64,000 bases of DNA, from contig JNVV01000015.1 of the NCBI GenBank assembly GCA_000733355.1, forward strand, positions 83,645 to 147,644, in the 5' to 3' direction. How positions within the stretch are numbered: the stretch's first letter is position 1; every line of letters starts with the position of its first letter. This DNA is from Falciphora oryzae. Its lineage: Eukaryota > Ascomycota > Sordariomycetes > Magnaporthales > Magnaporthaceae. The notes under the pieces were generated by a model. It ran no database searches, was not told the origin of the DNA, and saw nothing but the letters and a program-made list of their open reading frames with translations. A program made the position numbers and the translations under genes. Positions 44,024 through 56,947 of the stretch are shown one piece after another.

Positions 44024-47000
44024 GGAAGAGAAAACGCGAGGGCCAGGCGGTAACCTGCCTGCGCGGCCGACCACGGCAGCGGCGGAGGAGATCGTGGGCG
44101 AGAGAGAGCAGGTTTGGTTACAGTGCTTATAGTAGCGTACATGCCGTGCGAGATGGACGAGGCGAGGTCGAGGGAAGCTAGAACCCGAGGGCTGGACTGG
44201 CCTCGTGCATGCAGCCAAAGGGAGATGCGCGGCCGAGAGCCAGGAGGAGTTGGGATGCAGCGAGCCTTCATGCACACGCACGCTTCCATCCACCTATCGA
44301 TACCATGCCAACTCCAATCTTGCCTCTGGTTACTACCTATTTGTCTGTCCTCTGCCCTTTCCTCGCCGGTCGTCGGAGCGGGTGGCTGCAACGCCGTTGG
44401 CACACTACCCACGTTTGTCCGTCTCTCGTTTTTCTCTCTTCTGCTTTCTCCTTCCCGCTCATGCTATTTCTCCTCTTTGACAATTCCGCCTACGTAAAAC
44501 CGGCCGGGAGTGCTGCCACCTGACACGAGATGGGGGTTACACGACATGAGACTATGTAATGTATGTGGGCAGAAATGGAACGAGGCGCAAAGGGCGAGAA
44601 GCTCGGGGGAAGCCGGCCCCGTCACGGCATCCAGCGGGTTGTTGACCGGCGGCGGCTCGAAAGAAATGCTATCGGTGGGATGGAATGACGCAGCTGGTAC
44701 CGAAAAGGGGAACCAAAAGCAGCCAAAAACGCGGGACAAAGATGCAGCCGGATCCATGAATGGAGGCTTCCAGCCCCTTCCTGCCTGATCGAACTGGCTG
44801 CCTAGATTGCTCAATGTCCATCTGTAGTACACGCATGAGAAATGCGGAGGCATCTAGATGCCGGGAGTCGTTTGGAACGCAGTCACAGAAACAAGCCCAG
44901 GGGATGCAGGCAGAGTTCACGGGCCCGGAATGGGGGTGTGACAGCGACGGACGGGACCGGGAGGGGCGATAAAACAAGGGCGCCGACGAACGGAGGGCAA
45001 TGGAGGACACGTATCCGGTGAAGACGACGAGCAAGGGAGAGGGAGACGAGAGGCCTACTGCAAGATACTCGACCCGTGTGTCCCAAGAGGGCCGCATGGG
45101 ATGTGGCCACCCACGGCGCTTCCGTCGCCAAGGAGAGCGGCGGCACCGAAGCACAGGATGGCAGGCGAGGAAGTGCCGGCATGCCCAGCCAATACGGGGC
45201 ACGTCGTTTTTGTTTGTCTCCCGGCTGTCGGGAAAACTGGTGGGATAGTAGGGCGGGCGGGAGGAAGCCCACACCACCCTTTGGGTCTCTTGCTCTCGTC
45301 GCCAATCAACCCAGCATGGGCGGCCTTTTTGAGCCGACTGGCGAGGTGGCTCGACACTGCCCACTTTACCGGCTGGTTCTAGCCCAACCATTCATCTGAG
45401 TGAGTGAAAGGGATGGAGGATGGGTGAACGTGAATGGATGGATTTCTCCTGGAAGAGCGGGACCATCGGGTACGACGAGGCACGACCTGCGCTCAGCAGA
45501 GCACAGCTCCTCAACCTGACGGCGCACGCATCGCGCAGGCAGCCAGAAGATTGGATGGCAGGGAATATTGTCGGTGGCACAGCGGCAGGACACCATTGTG
45601 GTGAAAAGCGACGACGGACCTGGTACGGTAGAAATGAGGGGTGTGCAACCGCAACCCACCAGCACACTCCAAGGAAACCCTGCATGGCGTCCATGAGCCC
45701 AAAACAAAGCACGCAGACCTCACGCATTCTCCCTTGCCGCCGGAGGGGGGGGGGGGGGGGAAACAGAAAAGCGGGCGATCCGGCACGAGGACGGGTCTCG
45801 TGCCCGGGAGGTGGTAGTTGGCGCAATTGTGGAAGCTGAATGTAACTGCAGCACGGGTTTGGAAGGTGTGTTCGTCTTGAGCGCCCTGTGCTGCAGGGTC
45901 ATGATGATCTGCCCAATTGAGTCAAGCCGCCCTTGATGAACCCTGAGAGTCGGGTTTCCCTCGCGGAGAATATTCCCGTGCCGTGTTCATTTGATCGCTC
46001 ATCCATCTTTGGGGGTTTGTGGCAAGAACGCAAGGGAAGAGGGAGGCAGGCACACCTCTGCACAATGCCGCATCCCGCGTCGGGCGTCGGCAGTCGAGGA
46101 ATCAATCATTTGGACACCTTCCTCACACAACCCGGCGTGCAGTTCAAATTCAGCCTGATCTCGGGGGCGGCCACCACCTCGCGAGAACCACGACCATTGA
46201 TTGATCCATGAATGGTAAATGTCGAGCGGGGGCGGGGTGCCTGGCTGTGCGACTGTGTGAGAGGCCGAGGAGGGAAACCGTTGGCCTGGGAGCAAACCCT
46301 CCGCTGGCCACGCCATCCGCAGAAAAGGAAAAAAGAAAAAGGTGCCCGGGAACCGGGCCTGCGGATTCCCGGCAACCGACTCCGTGGGAGGCGGTTGGTT
46401 GGTGCTTGGGCTGGGCATGCATTCCACAGCCACAGATAAACACCTAGGCAGCCGAACCCGCCCACCAAGCTGTTGGGAGAGTGAGCTCCAGCTGGGGAGA
46501 TCGTCGATTCAGACACGCGCGAGAAGAGATGACGCTGGGGGCGTTGGTTGCGAGGGAGGGGCGTGTGTGCGCGGGACCGCAAAAGCCCACCACCCATCAT
46601 CATCAAGCTGAGAGCGCAACGGAAAACCCAAAAACCAAATCCATGGGTTTCGCGGTCAATCAAGCCAATGCAGTCTTGTCTTGGCTCGGCCGTCGCTGTC
46701 TTTGAGCAACAATCCAATCTACAGTAAGCAGCCTTTTGCTTTCCTCGTTTTTTTTTTTTTGGCTTCCGTCGAGGGTCCCAGCGCGCAGCCTTGCTTGTTT
46801 TTCTGGTTTTCAACTTTTCTTTTTCCCGGCATGCTATCCAGCCAATCGGTAACCCGCGCGCACGCACCTGCCGTGGTCAATATGCTGCGGCCGGAACTGC
46901 CGCCGACCTCAATCCGAGATGAGCAGAGCGAAAAAAACAGCCTCGAGGAATCTTTTTATTTATTGCACGTCGTCACAAGCACGCTAGCTATTCTCTGCTG

Positions 47001-50000
47001 GTTTCACAGGTCTGATCGTGACCCACACGCGTCTTTTGCAGGTGGTCCCCTTTTTTGCTCCGCAATCGATCTCCCACTCCTTTCATCATCCCGCAGCGAT
47101 GTGGAGGAGCGCAGGAGGAGGGGGAGGTCCCATATTTGCTCAGGCCTCGTGGGTCGCTGGGCCGGGGGGAATGGGTGTGGTCAGTGTGCCCGGACAGGGT
47201 TCTTCGGCGTGCCCTCGGCCAATCCAACCCTTCAGCTCCAGGGGTGACCCCCCGCGGTGGGCTGATGCTGCTCGCCGAGGACTGAGACACCCCTGGCGCC
47301 TGGAAAAGCAAACAAAAAGAAGAACAATGCCCGCGCCCCGCCGCCCGGGAACACGGCCTTATTTGTCTTTCTGGGCTGTCTTGTTCAAGCATTGATGAAA
47401 TGGAGGACTCGTCGCGGGTCGGGGGCCATGGCCAAATTCGCTTTTCAATCTGTGAAAAAAAGCACACGCACAGTATGGACAACTCGCGGAATGGAAGTGC
47501 AATGGAATAGTCGATATCCGTGATCGGGACCGGAAAAAAAAGAGGGCAAATTTGGTCGCCGATAACCCGGCTGGTTAAGGCAACGCCAAACTGGTCTGAT
47601 GGACATCGTTGCCGCGAGCCGCGTTGAGAGACAGCCCCTAGCCAGTCGGGATTTGCCTAGCGCATCACGCTTCTGCAAAGGACTTTTTAGCGCGGGTTGG
47701 GCGGGGGCCCAGGGGAAAAGCGGCAAGCGGGAGAGCCTTGCCGTGGGCCTGCCGTCAAATCCCTGGGCTCAAGACGGCACGGATGCCAACGCCAAGCAGC
47801 TCCTGTCCCAAATTATGGTGCTGGTAGCGTGTTCAATTTAGTGTCCACTACCCGTTCCAGGCAAAAAAAAAAAATCCTGGGTTGTCCAGCCTTCCTTGCC
47901 TTCCCACTCCCAATAAAGGACGCCGCCGTGAGCCAAAGGCGTTTTGCCAGCAAATCTAGCCTTGAAGGTGGCGGGAATAGGGATGCGCCAACGAAGACGC
48001 ATGATGGGCAACCATGAAAATTCAATGGAAAAAGGCACGACATCTGTTTCGGTGAAACGCATCGCGCCCAGGCTGGCGGGCGGCGAAGGCAAAATGTCGA
48101 TTGCATTGTCGAGCCGGCTCGCTGGCATGGGGTTCCCTGGCGGCGGTTGGGTCTTTCAACGGCCTGCCTCTCTCGTCCGAAAGACCGGCCGAGTGGAGGA
48201 AGGCGGGTGACGAGAAACAAGTCATTCGACCTCCCTCCTTCGTCGTGTCGTGCACAGTATGCGACTGGGATGACCGTTGCGAACCACACTTTGCTGCTAC
48301 CAAACCAAGATGAGCAGGGCCAATCACGCCCCGGTCGTGCATTTACCAAGACCCCACCTCCCGGTACCCTGGCCGCACCTGCCTACTACGACGGCCCACT
48401 TGGGGTCTTTTGCGCGCTGTGGTTGGCCAGACCGCCTACTTCCTTGTTGCTGTCCCCGCCCAGGCTGTTTCCGCAGCATCATCTTGCGTCCTGGACCCAG
48501 CATCATGGCCACCCGGCACCAGGGAAACATCGATGGCCCGCCGTGGGGACCATCAATGGACCACAGCCCACAAGCCGACAATTCTCCATCAGCGGGCCTC
48601 TCTGGGGCTTGTGTTTCTTTTTTGGCCGCGTTGAAAGAGACTCTCAGCTGCCGCAAGAGGAAGATTACCTCGACTGCGACGCCGCCGAGGTTAAGAATAA
48701 CAAACCGAATTAACGGAAGGCTGGGAGCTACGAGCGCCAACGGCTGTTTCTATTGTAGATAGCCCGTCAGGAAACAGGATTGGCATGCGACCGCGTTTCG
48801 ATTTCAATCTCGCATGGCGATCCCGCGTTGTTTCTCGTGGCACTGGGCAAAGCTTGCGCATCCCATCTGTTTTTGTGGTGGTTGAGCCTCGTCAGCCTGC
48901 GCTAGTCCAATTGGGGCAACAGGGGCCTGTCTCCTTGGTTGGGCCACAGCTGTCGGATCCCTTGAACAAGAGCCGATCTCATCGATCTTTTTTTTTTTTT
49001 TTTTGCTACACACGCTGCAGTGCTCGCGGCGGTTGTTGGTCCCGCTGCATTTTCGCAACGACTCGCCCCGGCCACAGCTCCTCTTTTTTGCATCTTGCCG
49101 ATGGGCAGTGCACTGGCTCTCGAGAGTCTCGCAATCCCCCCGTCCCAAGAAGCGAAGAACACGGGGCACGCGCGTCCATCGGCAACGAACGCACAGCCAT
49201 CGACAGCGACAGTCAATCCCTCCACTACTAGTGCGACCACCAGTCTGTTCCGAGGGGGTGAATGCACTACTGCAGGGCAATTGATCTGTCCAGATACGAC
49301 GGTTTGCGGGCTAGACACTTTGGTCAGCATCGCTAGGTTTGCTGACGGGAAAGTCTAAAGAAGAGCGTTCGAGAATTGGGAGGAGAACCGGCGCTGCAGT
49401 AGCTCCGCGCCCGTCGCCGCGTGTTTAGCAGCTGCGTCGGAAAAAGACAGGCAGGCCAGGGTGTGGGGTTTTTCCTGTGTCAGTCTGCAGCCATCCCTGC
49501 CGGCTGCATGACTCTCTGCCTCCCCTGGTACCGAAAAAACGGGACCGCCCCCATCTCCTCCCGCCAGCAATTCCACCTGCCTGGCTACCCCGGTCCAAGG
49601 CCTTGGGTCCCCTCTCTGCGCGAGATTTGTCCCGGCCAGCCAGCGCCCATTGCTGCCCACCCTCCCTTGCCTCGACTACCAGCTCTCTCGCCCTTTATCT
49701 TTCATCTCCTCGCCTCCCGCGCGCCTCACCCACCACGCTTCTCCACCTCCCCCCATTCGCTCATCATCCGGTGCGAATCGACAGCACGAGAGACGGCTTC
49801 CATCTGTCGAGCCAATTGCCCGCCGCCGTCCCTTGGGACTGTTTCTGTCGTTTCGCCCTCCTGCTCTGCGTCGCCCTGCCGAATAGCGTTTCCCAACGGC
49901 CACCCGCCGCGCCGTGCTTTTCCTACACAACTCGTCACATCGTGGTGGTCCGGTCTTCTTTTGCTTTTGCCGGTTGGTGCACCCGAAGGAAGCGATTCCG

Positions 50001-50204
50001 CCCTCTCCTCGTCTCTGCCTTCTGGGACAGACCCCATCAATCCCTTTCTGGACAGAAACCGCATTCCGATAGCCTTGTATGAACATCGCGGCGCAAAAGA
50101 GGGGAAGCAGGCCCTTTGCTGACGGTTGCTGGTCATCTCAGGCGAACGAAGGGGGGTGTCTTCATTGGTGCCCGCGCCAACTGTCGAGGCCTCAAAGGAG
50201 GCGT

Positions 50205-50212
50205 TATATAAA
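50205..50212 (+). promoter_or_regulatory. TATA box of veA
   Basis: TATATAAA lies 54-61 bp before the veA start codon, within GGCGTTATATAAAAGGG. If used, transcription would start near 50235-50245 and leave a leader of only about 20-30 nt. Confidence 0.6.
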
Positions 50213-50265
50213 AGGGAGAGGGAGGGAAACGCGGGCAGCACACGCCCGTCAATCATTCAGCCAAG

Positions 50266-52030
50266 ATGGAACCCATGGTACCAGACACGATGCCGCAAAG
50301 CTCTGCCGTTATGGTCGAGCGAACGACCAAGGGCGGCCGTCGCCTATTCTACCAGCTTGACGTGATCCAGCAGCCCGAGCGGGCACGCGCCTGCGGATCG
50401 GGCCCTAAATGTAGGTCACGGACGGGACGCAGGACTCAGCGGAACTGAACTGACATTCCCCGCTCGGCGCACAGCTACCTCGGATCGCCGCCCTGTCGAC
50501 CCGCCTCCCGTCGTCGAGCTTCGCATTTTCGAGGGTCCTAGGCGCGACCAGGCCCGTGACATCACCTTCACCTACAACGCCAACTTCTTCCTCTTCGCCA
50601 CGCTTGAGAACGCCCGCGTCATCGCCCATGCCCGCGGCCAGCCGCCCCAGACAAGCACAACGCCCGTCCTGACCGGCATGCCCGTCTCGGGAATGGCCTA
50701 CCTCGATCGGCCCCAGGAGGCCGGCTACTTCCTGTTTCCCGACCTGTCGGTCCGCCACGAGGGCCGCTACAAGCTCGCTTTCAACCTGTACGAGGAGACC
50801 AAGGAGGACGCGGACAAGGACCCCGACAACGGCGAGCCCCAGGCTGCCTCGTTCGACTGGCGCATGGAGCTGAAGTCGGCCGACTTCACCGTCTACAGCG
50901 CCAAGAAGTTCCCGGGCCTGGCGACGAGCACGTCGCTCAGCCGCACCATGGCCGAGCAGGGCACGAGGGTCAGGATACGGCGCGACGTTCGTATGAGGAG
51001 ACGCGACGGCAAGCCGGGTGACGCTGGCGAAGGCGACGGCTCGAGGCGGCATCGGTCGCAGACCCCCGACGCAGTTCCCAAGGACTACCGCGGCAGGTCC
51101 ACGAGTGGCAGCACTGACCGTGGCCCGCTAACTGGAGGCGACCCCTCGCGCAGGCCATCTGACGCCGACTTTAGGCCACCACCACCCGGGTTCCAGCCCC
51201 AGGTGCCGCCGCCGCCGCCGAACCACATGGGGTACAACGGAGCGCCCCAATACGGAGCTCCTCCCCGTCCGCACTACGCTCCACCACCGAGCAGCAGTGG
51301 CCACGCCTCGCCGGCGCCTCCTCAGTCGCCATCGTACTCGCAACACCCACACTCGGTCTACGGACAGCCCCAGCCGCCGACCCCGACATCGTACACGGAC
51401 CGCAGGGCCTCGTTGCACCCCGCAGACGCGCAGCAGCGACTCTACAACCCGTCGCCGCAACGCGATAGTTTCTCCGGCGGTAGCCGCCGCATGTCGACAG
51501 TCAGCAACTACGGCGACCGATCTTCGACGCCGCTGTCAGGACCCGAACACGTCAAGGCGGTTGACGACTACAGGAACTCGGCCTCTACGTCTTTGAAACT
51601 GCCAGGAATCAGCGCATTGGTGACGCAGGATCCGATGCAGGCACCACCACGGCCACCACTAGCGGCAGCAGTAGCGCACTCGATACCACCACCGCCTCCG
51701 CCGCCATCGCAATCATTCGGCCAACCGTCGGTACTAGTCCCTGGCCCGACCGACGAGCACGATTGTCTGGATCCTAACAGCCCTAGGTATCTATGGGCCG
51801 AGAAACCGGTGAACTCAAACGGCAAGCGGCAACATCCCGACACCGCGTCGACGAATTGGCTCTACAGGGCCAATACGTCGGCCAAGAATGGCCAACGGCC
51901 CGAGACCCTCCCACAACGCAAGGTCAAAGTTCCCTCTTTTTATACAAATGTCGACGGTTTTCAGAGGCCTTTGGAGGACGACCGCAGCAGTAATACGGAC
52001 AAGCCCTGGCTGCAGTACAGGACAAGATGA
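50266..52030 (+). CDS. veA: Velvet regulator VeA
   Basis: Exons 50266-50410 and 50475-52030, with a 64-bp intron (GTAGGT, ACTGAC, CACAG), encode 566 residues. VeA shuttles to the nucleus, where with VelB and the methyltransferase LaeA it couples light response, development and secondary metabolism. The velvet domain fills the first 230 residues: [20 protein letters not shown], then across the intron [58 protein letters not shown] followed by [39 protein letters not shown] and [18 protein letters not shown]. The rest is disordered, rich in Pro, Ser, Tyr and Gln, as in other VeA proteins, and ends YRTR. The intron position inside the velvet domain keeps the conserved SGPK-STSDRRP junction. It follows an unusually long gene-free region. 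Confidence 0.96.
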
Positions 52031-53934
52031 GGTGGCTGAAGCAGCCTGCTCACTCGGAATCGAGTTGGGGCAGAAAAAAAAATATTACGTTGAAAGAGAA
52101 GGAAGACCAGTCCTTTGGGATGTCTTGGGTCTCCACTGGAATACCCCTCGGATTGGTGCTCCCCGGGCTTCGAACGGATGGGCCTCGCATGTTTTTTTTT
52201 CTGCAGCGTATTTTGCATGGGTCAGTATTTATCGACACCTTCATTTATTGAACAAGTCAACAACTTTATTTATCTACCTATTTTCCATCATATTCGCCCT
52301 CCATAACCTTGATCCTCATCTTCCATCTACATTTTCGTTTCTTGTCTGCTCTGTGGTTCCCGAAAACCTATCCCTAATCTCGGCAACGACGGCGGAAAAC
52401 CATCGATTACGGCAGGGCATATAGCATTATACGTTTCCCAGGTTTTCTTTCTTTTCTCTTGGATTATCATTCTTCAATGCTGTATCTTTACTACATACGC
52501 GAAGTTCACGCACGGCGATAGGTCTTGCCACCACGGGAGGATAAAACAAGACGGGGCGAGCGGGAGGGCAAAGGGAGGAGTCGTCCTTTTTTTTGCCTAC
52601 ATTTGCTATTTTTACCAGAAGACCCGGGGCAGGAAACCAACTCGGGTTCGGGGATATTTAACTTGGGGGCGGTCTGGGAAATCGGGAAGTTGGGAGCTAT
52701 TGGGGAGGGTGTGTGTTTCTTGTTGCCATCTTGTTTTTGTCTGTCCTGCCAGTTCCAGCTCGTCGGCCTTCTAGGTGTCGGCACGGGCACACGCATCTGA
52801 CCTTTTCTTTGCCTCTGATCTCTGTTGTGGTCTCTGGTCTTTTTGGTGGTAGTGCCCCTTCTTTCCCCACCTTGGGGAGAAAAATCGGAGATGTGGTTAA
52901 TGGACTTGTGCGTCTTGTCAGCCTTGTGTGCTCGCCCGCCGCCCTGCCTTGACCACCACCACGAGTGTAGGTTGCCACGCTTCCGATTCCCAACATCATA
53001 TTCTTCCAGTCCCTCCTTGCCGTGCAAGATTTGCGATAGAGGCCGGCACGCGCGTGATCTTCCCACCCGGTGTTCTGCTGCAAATTGGGGCCCATCTTCT
53101 GTCCACAGCGGTCCTGTCCCGTATGAACGCCGGCGTGCCTCGACAGATGCGATACTATCCACGTCCGCTCGCGCGACGACATAGTCAATGGGAACCCCGA
53201 TACCATCCATGTATGAGCCTCCTGCCATCCGCGCCGACCTGTTTCCCCAGGTGCGACGCCATCTCCCTGACTCGGGATGGCTCTGATAGCGACTATCACG
53301 CTCTCCCATGGCGTCCTCTTGACTAAGTAGGTAGGACCGGAGGCGGCGGCGGCGGCGGCGAGCAGGGCTGATCCTGGAGCGACACCACCGCAGGCTCCGA
53401 GTAGACATCCTTTCCACCCCGACTACAGCATCTCGCGAGGCCTTCACCAAATCGAGGGCACGCTCACATCCGTTTCGCCTGCTTTCGCGGGCAACACCAA
53501 ATTCTGGACCTTTTCGCCGCATCACCACCCGTTTCGATAAACGAGGCGGTGTGCAACAAACATATCGGTTTGTTCCGTAGGCTCTGCACGGGAGCCTTAC
53601 CCGCGAGGTGCATTGCCAGGCAAGGCTCTAGGTTCGTAATTCGATCCGGTGACCGGCCGGTAGGCCGCCTCGATCATTGGGTCGCCTCGATTCCTGACAC
53701 GTAGTTGTTTGGTGTAACTGTTCCGAACCCTGCTCTTTGAGTGGCCGAACGGCACTGGCTGAGAATGGCTAGGTTGGCAACATCGATGCCCAGGCTTGAA
53801 CCAACCGATCGCCCGGGTTTGCAGGCGGCCTTTTCGGTAGTGAAACACGCCTCCGCCCTGCCATGGCTGCCTTGCCCGGCGGTCCAAATAGGTAGGAACC
53901 CCCACCGGGTCATTCTCTTGGTATCCAAGATGTT
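52031..53934. other. Intergenic, 1.9 kb
   Basis: VeA three-prime flank and promoter of the CorA-like gene. A 339-codon minus-strand frame at 52506-53524 has low-complexity, basic, domain-free content and is considered accidental. Confidence 0.45.
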
Positions 53935-55621
53935 ATGGCGGCGATACGGCAAGATGCAGTAATCGCGAACATGGAGCGCTGGAGCTCTGCCTGGCCAGAA
54001 TCCAACTTCTATCTCGGACAATTGTGGGGGTATATCAAGCCCATCAATCACACCAGCCACGACAATGCCATTATCCAACTGGATCAGAGTAGCGATTCCA
54101 GCACGGCAAGCTCAACTGTCGACGGCGTCCCGGAGTCACCCTCGTACGGCGCCTTCTTCAGCGTCAACGACACAGTTGCCCCAAGCAAGCCCCGGCTGAC
54201 GGTCTTCGTGTCCGAGGGCCACGTCTCCCCCGGCACCGCCGTCGACCTTCTCGTCCTCCACAACGTCCGGCCCGAGTTCCTGCTCGGCCACCTCGAGATC
54301 GAGAGGGTGCGGAACCCGTCTCGGACCTCGTTCGAGCTCCCCGCGCTGGTGTCCCGGCGCAAGTCCATCTGGCACGTCCGGCTCGTCAGCATCTGGCGGC
54401 AGGACCTGTCCGAGCGCGGCGGCGACGGCGGCGACGACAACAGCAACCTGATCACCACGGAACAGCGCTCAACCGTGGACGACGACTCCCGGGCCTACGA
54501 GTCCAGGCTGTTCGACCAAGGGAGCTCGGGGGCGACGCGCTTCAGGAAGGTGCACCTCTGCAGCCAGAAGAACTTCATCGTCGAGCAGCTGGCATCGTTT
54601 TGCGTCACGGACGAGGCACCTGCTGCTGCCGGGGACCGGCCCTCGCAGAAATGTAAGCCAATCGCGTTTCCTTTGGAACACTCCTAATTTTTTTTGGCAC
54701 CCGAACCTGTGATGGATGATCAAAACTGACCCATACAACTGAGCGCCTGCTGCAGGTATCTTCCTTCTCGACAGCGGCAAGGCGCTACCTCCGGGCACGA
54801 TATACCCTTGGAACGAGGACGGCAGCACTCGACCGGCCGCTTTGATGCCCGCCGCCCGGTACAACGAAGAGATGCCATCAGCGGCCACGGCCGATGCGGG
54901 CGACGATAACAGGGCAGCCTCGCCGTCGCCGGGGGTCATGCACGGGTACCATCCCGAGAGGGAATACAGGTCCGCCCCCCTGGCGAGCAAGGAGCTCTAC
55001 GCCACCGAGCCGTTCCTCTGGGTCGCGCCGCTGCTCGTGTCGGCCGCGAACTCGTGGAACCAGGTCGTCACCTTCATCGAGGACGACGTTGCCAAGCTGC
55101 AGAGGCTGCCCCTCGGCCAGGCGCTGTCGCAGATGCAGTTCAACCTGGGGCTCGCCCAGCGGTTCCAGGGCTTCATCGAGACAGACCTCGAGACCCTGCG
55201 GCACGGGCACTGGGCCGGCGGCGCGGAGGAGTCGCGGGCCGTGCACCGCTCGCTCGTGCAGGACTACGAGGGCCTGGCGCGCAGGTGCGTGCGGCTCTCG
55301 CGGCGCTGCGAGTCCAGCAGCGTCCTGCTGCAGAGCGCCATCGGCCTGCACGAGGCGCAAAAGTCGACCGAGCAGGCGGCCGTGGCCGCCAAGCTGGCGC
55401 ACCTCGCCTACCTGTTCCTCCCCCTCTCCCTGGTCGCCAGCGTGTTCGGGATGAACGTGGGGGAGATCAACCCCGGCAGCACGCCCAGCATCTGGCAGTT
55501 CGTCCTCGCCGCGTTCGGTTTGGCTGTGCCGTGTGTGTACATCAGCCTTGGCGACGGGGCGAAGCAGAAGCTTTTCGACTCGCTGCCCCGTCGTCGCCGC
55601 CCTGCCCGGAGTGCGGTGTAG
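53935..55621 (+). CDS. CorA-like divalent cation transporter family protein
   Basis: Exons 53935-54652 and 54756-55621 are joined over a 103-bp intron (GTAAGC, ACTGAG, TGCAG) and encode 527 residues. The N-terminal two thirds is a soluble domain with no close motif (LTVFVSEGHVSPGTAVDLLV, NPSRTSFELPALVSRRKSIW). Then comes a helical region (ATEPFLWVAPLLVSAANSWN, QMQFNLGLAQRFQGFIETDL) leading to two membrane helices near the C-terminus: LAHLAYLFLPLSLVASVFGM and SIWQFVLAAFGLAVPCVYIS. The first ends in GMN, the signature of CorA magnesium channels, located as expected after the long stalk helix. The loop after it (VGEINPGSTPS) has the usual acidic character. Fungal genomes carry many such divergent CorA-like proteins; transport activity is unproven. 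The start is the first suitable ATG. Confidence 0.82.
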
Positions 55622-56731
55622 CCGGACCTCTTCGCTCGGCCCATTTTGTTGTCTTCCAGGAACATAGAGAAAACAGGAGTCTCGGGATCGCTTTCTCGGC
55701 AAAGTCATGCCGAAGACGCTGGACTATAGAATGCAGTCAAGGAGCACTCTCGAGCGCCATTAGTGTTTGAGGGCTAGGTCCGACACCTATCCTCGTACAG
55801 CCCCTTGCCTTCCGGAACATGTTGGAGGACACGGCTGGTTGGGAAGAGTTCGTGCGGGGTTGTGGTTGAGAAAGCCATGTTGGTATGGTCTATTTTAAGT
55901 TTGCTTCGCGCGTGTTTCGCAGAGTTTAAGAAATGTTGAAGCATTGCCAAAGGAGTCTAAGGTTCAAGTGATGGAAGAAGCATCTAGGTACTCACTCTGG
56001 GTATCTACACCTAAGAACACATTTAGGTACCCCACTTGGATGTGAACTGCACGTTCTTCAGATGAAGTTCGTGGGGGGAATTCAGCGGATTGTTCTCTTG
56101 GGTTAGGTAATACCTTACCTATTGCTGCATGCTACCAATAGCTGGGATGCTGGGTAAGGGAGCACTGGGGAGCTGGTGGGTGTTGAGGAGCATAATCGGC
56201 GATCACGCCCAGCACACACATTGTGATATGTGACCAGAACACCCCCCACAGGGTTCCCAATGTTCTCAAAGGTGCATTCCGTGCACCCCTCAGCGGGGGT
56301 GGGCGCTCCGGGCGACGTGGTGAGTGGCAGAGTGGTATCAACTCCATGTAAATTGACCACGTCCTCGCCGGAAGAGAGCCCGATTGACGGAACGCTTCCT
56401 CACCGGCTGTGCATCTGATACGTCGCTTCCTTTCTCTTTCTTTTTTATCCTTTCTTTTTATTTTTATTTNNNNNNNNNNNNNNNNNNNNNNNNNNNNNNN
56501 NNNNNNNNNNNNNNNNNNTTTTTTTTTTTTTTATCGGAGATTGGCTGCTCGCCGGCTCTATGCCTTCCTTCCCTTATTAGGACGCACTAGTCCCCAGCCC
56601 ACGAATGGATGGATGATTCCGACCCTTCACACACATTTACCCATCCCGCGATAGCCTCCCAGCTACTTAGCGGAACGATCCTACGGCAATCTAACCTTGC
56701 ATTAACCAACACCTTCGGTCCCCAATTCAGC
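55622..56731. other. Intergenic with an N gap
   Basis: No gene is recognised. Contains short TA/CC-rich segments near 55990-56030 (several TAGGTA/CCTA motifs) and a run of N flanked by T tracts. Confidence 0.45.
56470..56518. other. Assembly gap (N)
   Basis: Forty-nine N between poly-T stretches; probably an unresolved homopolymer or T-rich repeat. Confidence 0.99.
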
Positions 56732-56947
56732 ATGCCGCCCGCCCAGTCATCTCACACCGGTCAACCCACCCAGCCCACCCGGCCGCTCCAGACCCCGTCG
56801 CTGCCCCAGAAGTCTCAGCCCTGGACCAAGTTCTTCACCCCATCCGAGAGCCACGGCCCACCGGTTGCCATGAGGCGCATCGAAGAAGGCGACGACGACC
56901 AGAATGGGAAGGGCCCGGTCGATGTGGTCGCTGCCGAGTTCGACTGA
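56732..56947 (+). CDS. Small disordered hypothetical protein, 71 residues
   Basis: An open frame from the ATG at 56732 to TGA at 56947 gives a Pro/Thr/Gln-rich N-terminus (GQPTQPTRPLQTPSLPQKSQ), a short hydrophobic patch (PWTKFFTPSESHGPP) and an acidic end (MRRIEEGDDDQ). Composition is like small conserved fungal proteins of unknown role. No signal peptide. The frame opens further upstream without better support. Confidence 0.4.
   Translation: MPPAQSSHTGQPTQPTRPLQTPSLPQKSQPWTKFFTPSESHGPPVAMRRIEEGDDDQNGKGPVDVVAAEFD

Larger units (their letters stand above)
41888..50265. other. Large gene-free region (8.4 kb) upstream of veA
   Basis: No frame on either strand shows a conserved domain, although GC-rich stretches leave spurious frames of 200-250 codons. 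It contains many homopolymer tracts (A near 43067, A33 at 43990, G/C near 45750, T near 46752, T near 48990), a small tandem duplication at 42648-42677, and pyrimidine-rich sequence from 49500 on. A regulatory or non-coding transcript region for veA is likely but unproven. Confidence 0.55.

Noticed and set aside
43774..46867. Minus-strand frames of 212, 240 and 253 codons in the region before veA
   Set aside because: No domain, low-complexity composition, poly-Phe from homopolymers, and mutual overlap with equally long frames on the other strand.
52506..53524. Minus-strand frame of 339 codons downstream of veA
   Set aside because: Basic, low-complexity product with no domain, no signal peptide and no matching splice signals; it lies in flanking DNA of two plus-strand genes and probably reflects few stop codons in this composition.
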